A stretch of 24,267 nucleotides of DNA from Anaeromyces robustus (lineage: Eukaryota; Neocallimastigomycota; Neocallimastigomycetes; Neocallimastigales; Neocallimastigaceae): positions 22,501 to 46,767 of the forward strand of contig MCFG01000475.1 of the NCBI GenBank assembly GCA_002104895.1, given 5' to 3'. Position 1 is the stretch's first letter. Each line of letters starts with the position of its first letter. Positions 1 through 15,186 of the stretch are shown piece after piece. The notes under the pieces are model-generated. The model did no database searches. It was given only the letters and a program-made list of their open reading frames with translations, and was not told the origin of the DNA. The position numbers were made by a program, and so were the translations under genes.

Positions 1-421
1 TTTTACGATTATGGTTTTCAATATATATATTAATTAATATTAAAAAAAAAAAATTAAAATATAAAAATATATGTAAAAAAAAAAAAAAAAAATGTTGTAT
101 ACTGTGTATAATTAATAATATTTTTTTTTTTTATTTGAATTACTTTTGAATTTTTTTTTTTTATTTGTGACGTGACTTGATTTTAAAATAAATTATATAA
201 TATTAATTGTGTAATTAATTATTTTTTTCCCATGTTTTAGTATATAATTAATTTACGTCTTTTATTTATTTATTTATTTATTTTTTTAATTTATTTTATG
301 TTATTTTGTTTTATTTAATTTAATTTAATTTTTTTATTAATTTTATTTTCATTTTTATTGCTTTTTTTTTATTTTATCTTTATTTTTTTGACTTTATTAT
401 ATTATATTTTATTATTTTTCT
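1..421. other. AT-rich 3' flank of the phosphatase gene
   Basis: No gene is visible here. The stretch is T-runs on the plus strand with a short (TTTA)n block near 263-285. It must hold the 3' UTR and polyadenylation region of the minus-strand phosphatase gene that ends at 422, but many AATAAA-like words make it impossible to choose one signal by eye. Confidence 0.6.
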
Positions 422-3854
<3,433 letters not shown>

Positions 3855-3863
3855 TTTTAAAAA

Positions 3864-4072
3864 CTATTATTTATTATTCAAATAATTAAAAATAATAAAA
3901 GAAAATATATATATATATATATTTATATAATGTTTTATTATTATAATAATAATTATTATATATTTAATTAAAACAAGTATAAATATTTAAAAATATATAA
4001 TAAAAATATATAAAAAGATATATATCTATTTAAATATATATATTTTTAATAAATAATTACCTTTTTAAACAT
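3864..4072 (-). other. Possible extra 5' exon (4072-4061) and first intron (4060-3864) of the phosphatase
   Basis: Upstream of the MGSSSK start, the minus strand has ATG TTT AAA AAG followed at once by a donor, GTAATT, at 4060. An acceptor, TAATAATAG, ends at 3864. Joining them gives M-F-K-K-F-L-K-M-G-S, in frame with the gene and without a stop. This could be a real first coding exon of four codons, a 5' UTR intron with translation starting at the second ATG, or chance. If the first ATG is used, Gly2 is no longer N-terminal and myristoylation would be lost. Confidence 0.45.
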
Positions 4073-5517
4073 TTTGAAAGACCTTTTCTATTTTAATAAA
4101 TAAATTGTAAATTATGTTGACTGTGTTTTTTTTTTGTATTATAAATTAAATTATCGAGAATTAATAATATATTTCTGTTTTTAGCAACAATAAATATTAT
4201 AATAATGATTTATTATTGATAAAATTAATAGAATTATAATAATATTAGAATCTATCAATTTATTGTATATAAATAAAATAAAACAAAAAAAATGTTAGTT
4301 TCCTGAAAGAATTTCAAAAATAATTTCTTTTTTTTTTATTTAATAAAAAAAATATTCAAAAATATAACAATAATTTTATTATATTGATAATAATAATATC
4401 ATCATATTAATAGTTTTTCTTGTTCAATACTTATTATTAAGTAATTTGTTTTTATATTGATTGAATTTCAATTGAAGAATATAAAAGACTGAGTACTTTT
4501 TTTTTTCTTCTTATTATTATTTTTCAATTTATGTTTTATTATTATTATTATATATCGAGTAAATTATCAAATTGTTATTATTATTATTTATCAAGTAAAT
4601 TATCAAATTATCATTATTATTGTTATTTTATAGATTAGAATTATATTTTATAAACATTAAATTTCAATTGACATTTATAATTTGTTTATTATTAATATTT
4701 TTTTTATTTGAATTTAAAATATAATAATAGTAATAGTTTTTTTTTCTTGAATATTAAAAACACCAATTTAATATTAATAGTATCGAAGAATTATTTTTAT
4801 AAAATTTCAAATTAATTTATAATAATTTGAAATTTTTATAGATTTTTCATAATTATTAGTTATCATTATTTTTTCTTTTTAAAAAAATAAACATAATATA
4901 TTATGCAGTATTTTTTATTTTATTATTTTTTTACTTATAATTTACTCGAAACTTATATGCATATATTGAATAATTGATTATGTACTTTTTATAAATTGTA
5001 AAAAATCTTTTTTGTTATTATTTATAATTCTTAAAAAATATTTTATATATATATATAAATTATTATTTTGATATTTACATTTAAAATATTGTTTTATATA
5101 TATCGAATTTACTTTTATTATTATTGTTTTTTTTCTTTATTTATTTACATATATATTTGAAATGTATTTGTATAAATAAATAAAGAAAAAAAAAAATGTC
5201 GAATTTTACAATATTTTAATAAAATAAATATAATAATTTTATTATTATTATTTATATTATTTTTTCTCAATAATAATTTATAAATATTATTATTTTAAAG
5301 AAAAAAAAATAAAATTATAAAATATATATATATTTTTACAAATTATAATTTTATTATATTTCTTTTCTTTTCTTTTTTCTTTTTTATTAACTAAATTTTA
5401 TTATTAAATTTTAAAATTGAAATTTGAAATTAGGTCTTGTATTTTTTTAAAAAGTGAAATAAAAAAAAAAAGTCCAAAAAAAATTTTTGATTTTTCTTTT
5501 TATTAATAATATTGAAA

Positions 5518-5550
<33 letters not shown>

Positions 5551-8500
5551 TATTATTATTTTTTATTTGATTTATTAATATTTAATATTTAATAAATTAA
5601 ATCAATTCCAATAATTAAATAAATCATAAACAATATAATTATTTATTTATTCTTTATTATTATTTACTATACCTAAATAAAATTAAAAATCATCATCATA
5701 ATATTAATAATAATAATAATATTGTTTATGATTATTTATTTATTTTATATTTATTTATTAATTAATTTTATTATTAATATTTATTTAAATTTTAATTATT
5801 TATTTATTCACTTTATATTTGTATCATTTTAATTCTTATTTATTTTGTATTTTGTTTATTATTGATTTTAATTAATTAAAAAAAAATTTTTTTTATTATT
5901 TTATTATTATTATTAATTATTATTTTTTTTTCACCTTCCGTGATGTGATTTATTATTATTATTATTAATTATTAATTTTTAGGAATAAAATTTTTTTTTA
6001 TTATTTATTATTTATTATTTAGGATTAAAAATTTTTATTACTTTTTTTATTTTTTATTACTTTTTTTTTTTATTACTTTTTATTAGAGTTTATTTTTTTT
6101 AATCATCATCATTTATTATTATTATTATTATTATTTATTATTTATTATTTATATTATTATTTATTATTATTTATTAATTATTGAGTTTATTTTATTTCTA
6201 TTATATCATATTATATAATTATTTTATTATTTAGAATTTATGATTTTTTAATTAATATTTAATTATTATTATTTATTAGTTTGTGTTAATATTTAATATT
6301 TTAATATATTTAATATTAATTAAAATATATTGAAAACCATATATTAATATATATATTTTAATATATTATTAATATTAATAAATATATTATTTAATTTAAA
6401 ATATATTATATTGAATTGATAAATTTATTTTTTAATATATTAAAATATTATTATTCAAGTATTTTTAATGGTTTTCATTTTATTATTTTTTGAAAAGTCT
6501 ATTAAATATATATTATAAATATATTCTAATATATTGTACTATATTAATATTTAATTAAATAATATATTGTAAAATCTTTTTTTTTTATTTAATAGGAATA
6601 AAAAAAAAGTTTTCCTATTTCTTATGATTATTAATAATATTTAATTATTGTATATAATATTATATATTATACTATATATTATAATTATATTGTGATTATA
6701 TTATTATTTTTATATTTATAATATTATTAATTGATTAAATTTATATATATTGATTTTAAATATATATAATATCATTGTTTAGTTTAGTAATATTTTATAA
6801 TTATAACTATTATTTATTTATTTAATTATTACTATTATTTATTTATTTTATTTAATTATATTATTTAAATTATTAATTTTTATTCATTTATTTAATAGTT
6901 GTGTTGTAATAATAATTATATTTTAATTTATTATGCTTAATGAGTTGTACAAAAAATTCGTTTTTTTTATTTTTTATTTAATTTTTATTTTTATAAAAAA
7001 TTCAATTTTCATATATTATAATTATATTATAATATATATTGAATTGAATTAATTTTTATTATTTATATTTTGTTTTTATTATTAATTATTGTTAAAGTTG
7101 AAAAATAAGATTTTACTTATAGAATCAAAAGAATCAAAAGTATAAATAAAAATTATGAAATGTTGAAATGTTGAAATGTGAAATGTAAAAAAGAAATTAC
7201 TTTTATTATTATTATTATTATTATATTATATTATATTGAATTATATTGAATTAATGTCATTCATTCTTTATTATTATTATTATATTAATATTATCTTTTA
7301 AAATTATGTCTTTTTTTTTTCTTAATATTTAGTTTTTAAATATTATAATTGTTGATATTATAATAAAACTTTATTTTTCAATAATTATTTCTTTTTTATA
7401 TTTTTATACTACTGCATTAATTCTGACAATATTATAGTTATTTATATATCATATTATATCATAACAATTTTTAATAATAAATAAATAATAAAATAAAGTA
7501 ATATAAAAAAAAATAAAATTATTTAACTAACCTTTATATAAAAAAAGAGGGTATTAATTTATTAAAAATGTATTGTTATATAAATCGAAAATGATACTCT
7601 TTTTTTTATTATTATTATTAAAAGAAGGTACATTTATAGGAAAGTTATATTCTTTTTTAATATTATATTAAGTATTATTATTATTATTATTTCTCTTTAT
7701 TATCAAATAAATGATATTCTTTTTTTTTTATTAATATCACTTTTAATGGACTAGAATAGAATTAATAATTTATTGCTTTATTTGGTAAATATTTTTTGTA
7801 TTTTTCTATTGTTGTTATTGTTGTTGTTGTTGTTTGTTTCTTACTATAATTGAAAAATACTGAAAAATAATTTTAACTATTTTATTTTATTTTATTTTAC
7901 TTATTTTATTTATTTCTATATGTCGTTTTATATTCTAAAACAAAAAAATTATTCTCATTTTTTATTTTTTAAACAATTTTTATGGATTGATTGTTTTAAT
8001 TATTTTATTTTACAAAAAAAGTAAAAAAGTTTAAAAAAGTAAAAAAAAGCCTGGACTTTTTTATTATTCTATTAATAAGTCTGTGTCTGTGTTTTAAGTT
8101 TTTTATTTTGTTTTGTTGACTGTTGAACAAAAATGGAAATTATCATTAAACATAAAATAATATTAGAAAAGAGAGATAGAAAGAAAAAAAAAAATAAAAA
8201 ATATAAAATATATAAAATATATATATAATAAAAAATAGAAATAAAAATGGGATAAAGATAATGATATTTTAAAGAATTTAATAATTTTATAATTCTATAT
8301 AATCTTTTTTTATCTTTTTTTATATAATGTATAAATATGATGTATGATGGTGTGTATAACTAATAAAACTAAATAAATAAATAAATCTATATTTATATTT
8401 ATATTTATATTTAATATTAATATTTAATATTTTATATTTAATATTTATATTTATTTTTACATATTTAATTATTTAAATATATATAAACTAAATATATATA

Positions 8501-8727
8501 TAAATATATACTTGTTTTTTCTTTTTTGGTATATTCCTCGATATATTTCTTATTGGTTTTGTTTATTTTTATTATTCAATAAAACTATTTTAATTTTAGA
8601 AAACTAGCAAGAAATAGAAAAGAAAACTTTTTTATGTCTCATGATTATCATGGTTTATCTCAATAAATTTTAAGAGTAACATTGATTAATAAATGAATGA
8701 ATAAATAAGTATATAAATAAATAATAA
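4073..8727. other. AT-rich gene desert, left part
   Basis: No exon chain or RNA gene could be read on either strand. The region is low complexity: (ATT)n near 5517-5560, many A and T homopolymers, and a short TTG/TTA block near 7807-7832. The right end of the 5' UTR and promoter of the minus-strand phosphatase should lie just right of 4072, but no single promoter element stands out. Confidence 0.5.
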
Positions 8728-8729
8728 AA

Positions 8730-8780
<51 letters not shown>
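8728..8780. repeat. (AAAT)n tetranucleotide array
   Basis: About 13 copies of the tetranucleotide AAAT, almost perfect. It is the smallest of the three sizeable AAAT arrays in the window. Confidence 0.9.
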
Positions 8781-9762
8781 GGATAATAATAATAGTAAAT
8801 AATGAAATCCAATAATTAGATATTAAATATAGACATTAAATATAAATATTAAATATAAATATTATATAAATGACTACGTGTATTATAATTTATTCCTTAT
8901 AAAAATAATTATATATATATTTATATATATATCTTCCATACCTACCTATCCTATTAATAGTTAATATATACTTTCTAAATATATAGTAGTTTTTTACTGT
9001 ATTCAATAAAAATATTAATATAAATATCAAATAAATAAATATATAAATATATAAATATAAATATATATATATATTTTTTTTTCTTTTTTTTTCTTCTTTA
9101 TTTTTTTTTTTTAGTACTTTTTTTTTTTTCTTTATTTACATTTTCCTTGAATTATTATTAGTTCATCATCGTAGCATTAAATAGTAATAATGATATTAAT
9201 TATTATTATTATTATTATTTGATATTGGTCATTAAGAATTTATAAACTTAATTAGTTACATCTATATATTAAAAGATATACAATTATTCAATCATTATCT
9301 GCTATTCTCATTAGTTTTAATTCAACAGAAAAAAAAAATATGTTACTATTAATATAGATATTAATATCTTTTTAGGAAAAGAAACCAAAAGATATATATT
9401 TATAAGATAAAAAAAAAAAGACAATTATTCAAAAGGAATGGTTTGGTTGGTAACCAAGTAAAAAAAACATTTTAATAATAATAATATTAATAGTACAAAT
9501 AATAATAGTAATTTGAAATTATATTTTACAAATTTAAAAAATTTATAATAATAATTTTTTTATTTTAAATTATTATAAATTAAAAAATTATTATAAATTT
9601 ATTAAAGTCATGTGGGTGGATTATTTATAACTTTAAATTATAGTAAAACTTTTTTTAATAATCTATAAATAAAATAAAATAAATATAAAAATTAATTTAT
9701 TTGTACTTAACTAATTAACTAATTAACTAATTAAATAAATAAATGAATATTAATAAATAAAT
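8781..9762. other. AT-rich intergenic sequence
   Basis: No gene seen. Short oligo-T and oligo-A runs and ATA-rich blocks fill it. A small palindromic word, TTGGTAACCAA, lies near 9447-9457, but nothing around it indicates a function. Confidence 0.4.
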
Positions 9763-9993
<231 letters not shown>

Positions 9994-10544
9994 AATTATT
10001 TAATATTTTATATTATTAAAATAAAATTAAATAATATTAATTTTATTATTATATATAAAAAAATATATTTTAAATAATTAATATTATTTATATATTTTTA
10101 TATTTAATAATTAATAATTAATAATTAATATTTAATATTATTTAATATTCTTTTTTCTCATATAAAAACTTCATTTTATGCTTATTTATTACTAAAATAA
10201 GTTATTAAAAAATGATGTTTAATATAAATACATAAATAATATTTAATATTTAATATTTAATAGTTTATATTTAATATTTAATAGTTTATATTGAGTCATA
10301 TGGAATTCATATGTAATGCAATGGTAAGTATCTTTTTGTAACAGTATTTTACAAAAAAAAAAAAAAAAAAAAAACAAAATTTTATTTTTATTTGAAAAAG
10401 AAAAAAAAAAGATATTAAAAATATTAAAATAATAATGAAAAAGGACAACTTTTTTATATAAATATATAAAAATATAAAGAAGTATTTCTTTAATGAATAT
10501 TATGATAATTTATAAATTTACTCTGGTTTAGTTAATTAGATGTA

Positions 10545-10684
10545 TCATTAGTTATTTAAAATGATATTTTTTTTTGTTTTATATATATAAATAATAAATA
10601 AATAAATAAATAAATAAATAAATATATAATAATACTAGTAATGTAAGAATAATAATATTAATATAATACTTAGATATATCTTAA
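10545..10684 (+). repeat. Segment A of an interleaved inverted duplication
   Basis: This 140-bp segment has a near-identical reverse complement at 10924-11046 (A'). Differences I can see are a shorter ATAA run in A', one T-run length change and two or three substitutions. A ends with TTAA (10681-10684), the same four bases with which segment B begins. Confidence 0.92.
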
Positions 10685-10897
10685 ATAGATGATCTTCAAT
10701 TTCATTATTATATTCTTCAAACTCACTATTCTTTTTTTTTTTTTTTTTGCTCATTACTCATTATCATATCCTTTTTGTTTAAAATAATATTTTTGTTGCT
10801 CACAATTGAATCACTATCATTTTCTTTTGATTTACGATTATATTTTTTCATTATTTATTAATTATTATGCTAAAAATAATGATGTAAATACTAAAAA
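10681..10897 (+). repeat. Segment B of an interleaved inverted duplication
   Basis: This 217-bp segment has a near-identical reverse complement at 11047-11258 (B'). The main difference is the T-run at about 10733-10748, which corresponds to a mixed sequence in B'. B begins with the TTAA shared with A. On the minus strand it holds one copy of the coding-like relic described at 11093. Confidence 0.92.
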
Positions 10898-10923
10898 ACT
10901 AATTTTTAATTAATAATTTCTTA

Positions 10924-11046
10924 TTAAGATATATCTAAGTATTATATTAATATTACTATTCTTATATTACTAGTATTATTATATATTTATTTATTTATTA
11001 TTTATATATATAAAACAAAAAAAATATCATTTTAAATAACTAATGA
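10924..11046 (-). repeat. Segment A', inverted copy of A
   Basis: Reverse complement of 10545-10684, beginning at TTAA (10924-10927). It is separated from B by a 26-bp spacer and abuts B' with no spacer. The order A, B, A', B' is not the A, B, B', A' of a simple hairpin. Confidence 0.92.
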
Positions 11047-11258
11047 TTTTTAGTATTTACATCATTATTTTTAGCATAATAATTAATAAATAATGAAAAA
11101 ATATAATCGTAAATCAAAAGAAAATGATAGTGATTCAATTGTGAGCAACAAAAATATTATTTTAAACAAAAAGGATATGATAATGAGTAATGAGCAAAAA
11201 AAGAATATAATAGTGAATTTGTAGAATATAATAATGAAATTGAAGTTCATCTATTTAA
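11047..11258 (-). repeat. Segment B', inverted copy of B
   Basis: Reverse complement of 10681-10897. Its outer end is TTAA (11255-11258), so the A'B' unit (335 bp) is bounded by TTAA on both sides, whereas in the AB copy a single TTAA sits at the A/B junction. Confidence 0.92.
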
Positions 11259-11292
11259 TAAATTAATACATGTAAAACTTGAAAATAAATGA
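11093..11292 (+). pseudogene. Frameshifted coding relic of unknown family
   Basis: From ATG 11093 the sequence reads a polar, protein-like peptide beginning MKKYNRKSKENDSDS, with a stop at 11222. Just before that stop a second frame takes over with E-Y-N-S-E-F-V-E-Y-N-N-E-I-E-V-H-L-F and continues to TGA at 11290-11292, which suggests a frameshift in the A-run near 11197. A second, differently decayed copy (N-S-E-F-E-E-Y-N-N-E-I-E-D-H-L-F) lies in segment B on the minus strand. Acidic and polar composition with few hydrophobic runs sets it apart from random AT-rich translation. I do not recognise the family. Confidence 0.4.
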
Positions 11293-13620
11293 TTAAGAAA
11301 AACACTTTGATTGAATATGGTTCATATATAAATAAAAAAAATATAGATTGTTATTTTTTATGTTAACAACAATATTAATATGGTACATATAAAAATAGAA
11401 ATGAATTTTTAGTAAATTATTGAATTAAACTTATTTTTTTTTTATTTTTAAATGTAAAATAAATAAATGAAACACACACAAAAATAAAAAATTAAAAAAG
11501 AAAAAAAAAAAACGACATAGGCCATATAACATCTATAATATAAGTGTATAACATCAAGATAATATTATTTCATAATTATATAAAATTGAAAATAAATGAA
11601 TTCATAATAAAATATTAAATTAAAGTATAGGAACTGAGATATTAATTATTATTTTACTATTTAGTATTATTTATCCAAAGTTTTTTTTAATAAATTCCTT
11701 TTTATTTTATAATGTTAAAATATAATAATTCTAGTTTTTTTTATTATACCAATAAGAAAAAAATAACCTTTCTTTTAAATAAAATAAAAAAAAAATCTAG
11801 ACTTTTATTAAATTTTAATAATTAAAAAAAAAAAAGTAGTAGAAGATTTATGAAGTTTATATTAACCGTTGAAAAAAATGTTTTAATAGGATAATAAGGA
11901 CGATTTCTTTTTTTTTTTCTAAAGTTTTTATTTTTTGGTAATATTACTATTACTTAGTTTATCTTTAATTATAATAATATGTTTTACTAAAAGAGATATT
12001 GGGATTATTCCCTTCATCAAATTTTTATATGCTTTCATTAAAATCAATATAATATAACAATCCGATTTATTAAAAACAAGAAAAACTAATATATTTTTTC
12101 AAAAAAAAAAATTTTTTTTTATTGTAATAATTTTTCCATTTGTTTTTTAATTTTTTCTATATTAATTAATTTTTTTAATAGAATTAAAATATATTAATTA
12201 GAATTAATATACAAATATTATTTAATTATAATAAATGATTACTATCCATAATAAAATGAAAAGTAATTAAGAATAGGTTGTATTTATTAATTATTACTAT
12301 ATAGCTATATAGATATTTATATATTGTCTTTTTTTTTAAATAATCAATATGAAATATATTAGTTGTATAAAAGCTATGTTAAGAATGAATTACGATAATA
12401 AAATTAAACAACTTATTATTGAAAATATAATTTATATCATTTAAGATCTTTTATTTTTTTTCAAATATTATAAAAAATTTCAAATTTTAAAAGAAGGTAT
12501 TTATTCAACTGAAACAAAATGTCTCAGAAGCTATTTTAAAATATATACAGATTTTTTGTAAAATAGTTAATTTTTAAAAGTTTAATATAAGTAAAATCTC
12601 ATTATTTATTGCTATCGAAAAGAAACTCATATATATGTTAAAGAAAAATATAAAATGTTTTTTTTGTTATTTAACCTATAGATCTTTATTTATCTAGCTG
12701 TTAAAAAAGTAGATAGATATTGCTTATAAATCTAATGTAAAAGAAAGTATAAAAATATCAATAATATATAAAAAAATATATAAAAATTAATATTTTTTGA
12801 ATAATATTCATCTGAAAATTAATATTTTCCGTTGTCTCTCTCTCTCTCTCGAAAAAAATTACTTATCATTGATTTTTCAAAATGTCCATACTATAATTTT
12901 AATATATTTGAAATATTAATTTTAAGTTGTTTTGTTTTGTTTATATATTTCTATTGTTCTTGCTGGTTTGTCTTATTGTTTGTATTTTCAGCCATGACAA
13001 TCCTTTTTTATTTTATAATATAGAATCAATATATCCAATATATAGGTGAATAAAGACAAATAACACATTTCGTTTTTTAATATTTTTTTTTTTTTGTTTT
13101 TTATTTTTTTGTTTTTTTCAATTTTTATAATCAATATAATGCATTTGATATAACACAGTTTATTTATTAAGGAACTTGAGTACACTTTATTTATTATTCT
13201 TTTGTTTACATATTCTAATTAATGATCGTAAGAATATCTCTCTACATCTCAACTATCTAACTATAGATATTCCTAGATGAGGGTTAATATAACTAAACTA
13301 TTTCCTAGCTTTTATACTATTTACTTACAATAGAGTTTATTTGTTTATATAAATACTTAATAATGATTGAACAATAAAATATAATAATTTACATTTAATA
13401 TAAAATAATATAAAATCTATGAAGAATACATTAATTTATACATTTACAATTTATTAAATTATATCACATTTATATATATACATATATATATAAATGCATT
13501 ATGTTGATTATATAGAATCATAATTAAAGAATCATATATTTAAAAACTATATATTATTATTAAATAAAGTTCTTTGAAAATAAATATGAGCTTAAAAAAA
13601 AAAAAAAATTTTCAATTTTT
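11293..13620. other. AT-rich intergenic sequence with faint coding relics
   Basis: No intact gene seen. A few patches are less AT-extreme and give short protein-like stretches broken by stops: 12349-12444 (31 codons from ATG, M-K-Y-I-S-C-I-K-A) and about 12490-12700 (with in-frame stops). They could be decayed gene pieces, but none matches a family I know. A short (CT)n run lies at 12834-12850. Confidence 0.35.
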
Positions 13621-13627
13621 ATAAAAT

Positions 13628-13646
13628 AGTGGAATGACGGTCCACT
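13628..13646. promoter_or_regulatory. Small hairpin upstream of the hydrolase-cupin gene
   Basis: AGTGGA (13628-13633) and TCCACT (13641-13646) form a 6-bp inverted repeat around a 7-nt loop, extended by A/T pairs after one mismatch. It is unusually GC-rich for this region and lies about 350 bp upstream of the start codon at 13999. It could be a protein-binding site or a chance palindrome. Confidence 0.25.
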
Positions 13647-13998
13647 TTTTGTATAATTTTGACAAATTGCTATTATTCATTTAAATATAAAGTTTATTAT
13701 TAAATTTTTTAATTAAATTTTTTAACCAATAATTTTATTTTTACCAGAAAAAAAAAAGAAATTTTTACATTTTTATTTTTATTAATATTTTTTTTAAATA
13801 AAAATATATATATAAATAAAGAAGTAATTTTTTTTTCTTTATTTTTATTTTAACAAAATATCAATTCAAAAACTATTAAATCTAAATAAATTTAATTATA
13901 TTTTTGAAATTATATATAACTTATTAAAAAAAAAACTATTATTATCTCAATATATATAATAATAACCTATTAATTAACTCAACGAAATCATAATAACC

Positions 13999-15186
13999 AT
14001 GAGATTTTTTTTACAAAGTGATAGAAAAGGAAGTGATACTCCCTATGGAAATAATGAAGAAGCAGGTCATTATGTAGTTGCTGATGATGCAAAATTATAT
14101 TATGAAATTTATGGAGAAGGTAAACCATTATTAGTTTTACAAGGTGGTTGTCTTGGAAGTCCTTATGAACTTGGTGAATTTATTGATAAATTTAGAAATG
14201 AATTTAAAGTTATTGTTGTATCAACTCGTGGACATGGAAAATCGGAAATGGGAATAAAACCATTGACCTTTGAACAAAGAGCAAATGATCTTATTGCTAT
14301 TTTAGATCAAATATCCAAAGAACCTGTTTCAATATTTGGATTTAGTGATGGAGCTTATGCTGCCTATAAATTAGCTCAAATGTATCCAGAACGTGTTGAA
14401 AGAATTGTAAGTATTGGTGCAGGAACTTTGAAAAAGGGATTTTTTGGACCAGATATTAAATTAGAAGATATTGAAAAAATGGATGCAAAATATATTAATC
14501 AATTAAAATTACTTGCTCCTCAACCTGAACGTCTTCAAGAATTTTTCACAGGTTATATGCAATTTTGGCATCATATGGAAATTGAAAGAAATTTTTTTAC
14601 TTCTATTAAATGTCCTGTTTTACTTATGGTTGGTGATGAAGATGATCATGCTCCAGTACATACCGTTATGGAAGCTTTTGAAATGCTTCCAAATTCAAGA
14701 ATTTGTGTTATACCTAAAGCTTGGCATACTGCATTTTTAGATAATCCTCAAGTAAGTTGGAGTGCTACTATTCAATTTTTAAAATCAGAGATTTCAGATT
14801 TAAAACCAAGTAAAAAAGTTACAATAGAAACTTGTCCAAAAGAATTACAAAAAGAAGTTTTATTAACTACTTCAAAAAGTTGGGATGGTACTGATTTACC
14901 AGATTATCCTATTGGAAAACCAGAATTTCATTTAATTAAATATACATTCCCTCCAAAAGCAATTTTAAGTAAGCATCATCATATATTTATGAGTGGTGGT
15001 TATGTTTTAAAAGGTGAATTAACTTTAATAAAAGAAGATGGAATTGAGAAAACAATTAAAGAAGGTGAAGCCTTTATAGAAACAGTAGATTCAATTCATT
15101 ATGGTGAAAATAGATTAAATATACCATTAATTACTGTTAATTTTTATGCTAGTCAAAATAATCAACCATTATCAAATAAGGATTAA
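13999..15186 (+). CDS. Alpha/beta-hydrolase fused to a C-terminal cupin, intronless
   Basis: A 395-aa protein from ATG 13999 to TAA. Residues about 25-265 form an alpha/beta-hydrolase: oxyanion region L-Q-G-G (47-50), nucleophile elbow G-F-S-D-G with Ser116, acid G-D-E-D (Asp215 most likely) and His243 in A-W-H-T. A linker follows, then a cupin at about 305-385. Cupin motif 1 is seen as K-H-H-H with G-G-Y-V-L-K-G-E (326-340). Motif 2 is G-E-A-F-I-E-T-V-D-S-I-H-Y-G-E-N, with His367 and Asn371 in the H-x3-N arrangement. In motif 1 the usual Glu ligand is replaced by Ser/Gly, so metal binding may be altered. No signal peptide or membrane segment is visible, so it is probably cytosolic. The substrate cannot be named; carboxylester or lactone hydrolysis is typical of the fold. 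A single exon between intron-rich genes suggests transfer from bacteria, with codon use since shifted to A/T-ending codons. Confidence 0.85.
   Translation: MRFFLQSDRKGSDTPYGNNEEAGHYVVADDAKLYYEIYGEGKPLLVLQGGCLGSPYELGEFIDKFRNEFKVIVVSTRGHGKSEMGIKPLTFEQRANDLIAILDQISKEPVSIFGFSDGAYAAYKLAQMYPERVERIVSIGAGTLKKGFFGPDIKLEDIEKMDAKYINQLKLLAPQPERLQEFFTGYMQFWHHMEIERNFFTSIKCPVLLMVGDEDDHAPVHTVMEAFEMLPNSRICVIPKAWHTAFLDNPQVSWSATIQFLKSEISDLKPSKKVTIETCPKELQKEVLLTTSKSWDGTDLPDYPIGKPEFHLIKYTFPPKAILSKHHHIFMSGGYVLKGELTLIKEDGIEKTIKEGEAFIETVDSIHYGENRLNIPLITVNFYASQNNQPLSNKD

Noticed and set aside
10545-11258. Classical MITE or foldback transposon
   Set aside because: Arms are in A-B-A'-B' order, not mirror-image, and there are no terminal inverted repeats at the outer ends.
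12832-13185. Hydrophobic open frames on both strands
   Set aside because: The plus-strand frame starts at TTG inside a (CT)n run and has no ATG near its start; the minus-strand frame is Lys/Ile-rich random translation. Neither shows a motif.
14513-14740. Plus-strand open frame inside the hydrolase-cupin gene
   Set aside because: Out-of-frame shadow of the 395-aa gene, which has a clear catalytic triad and cupin motifs.
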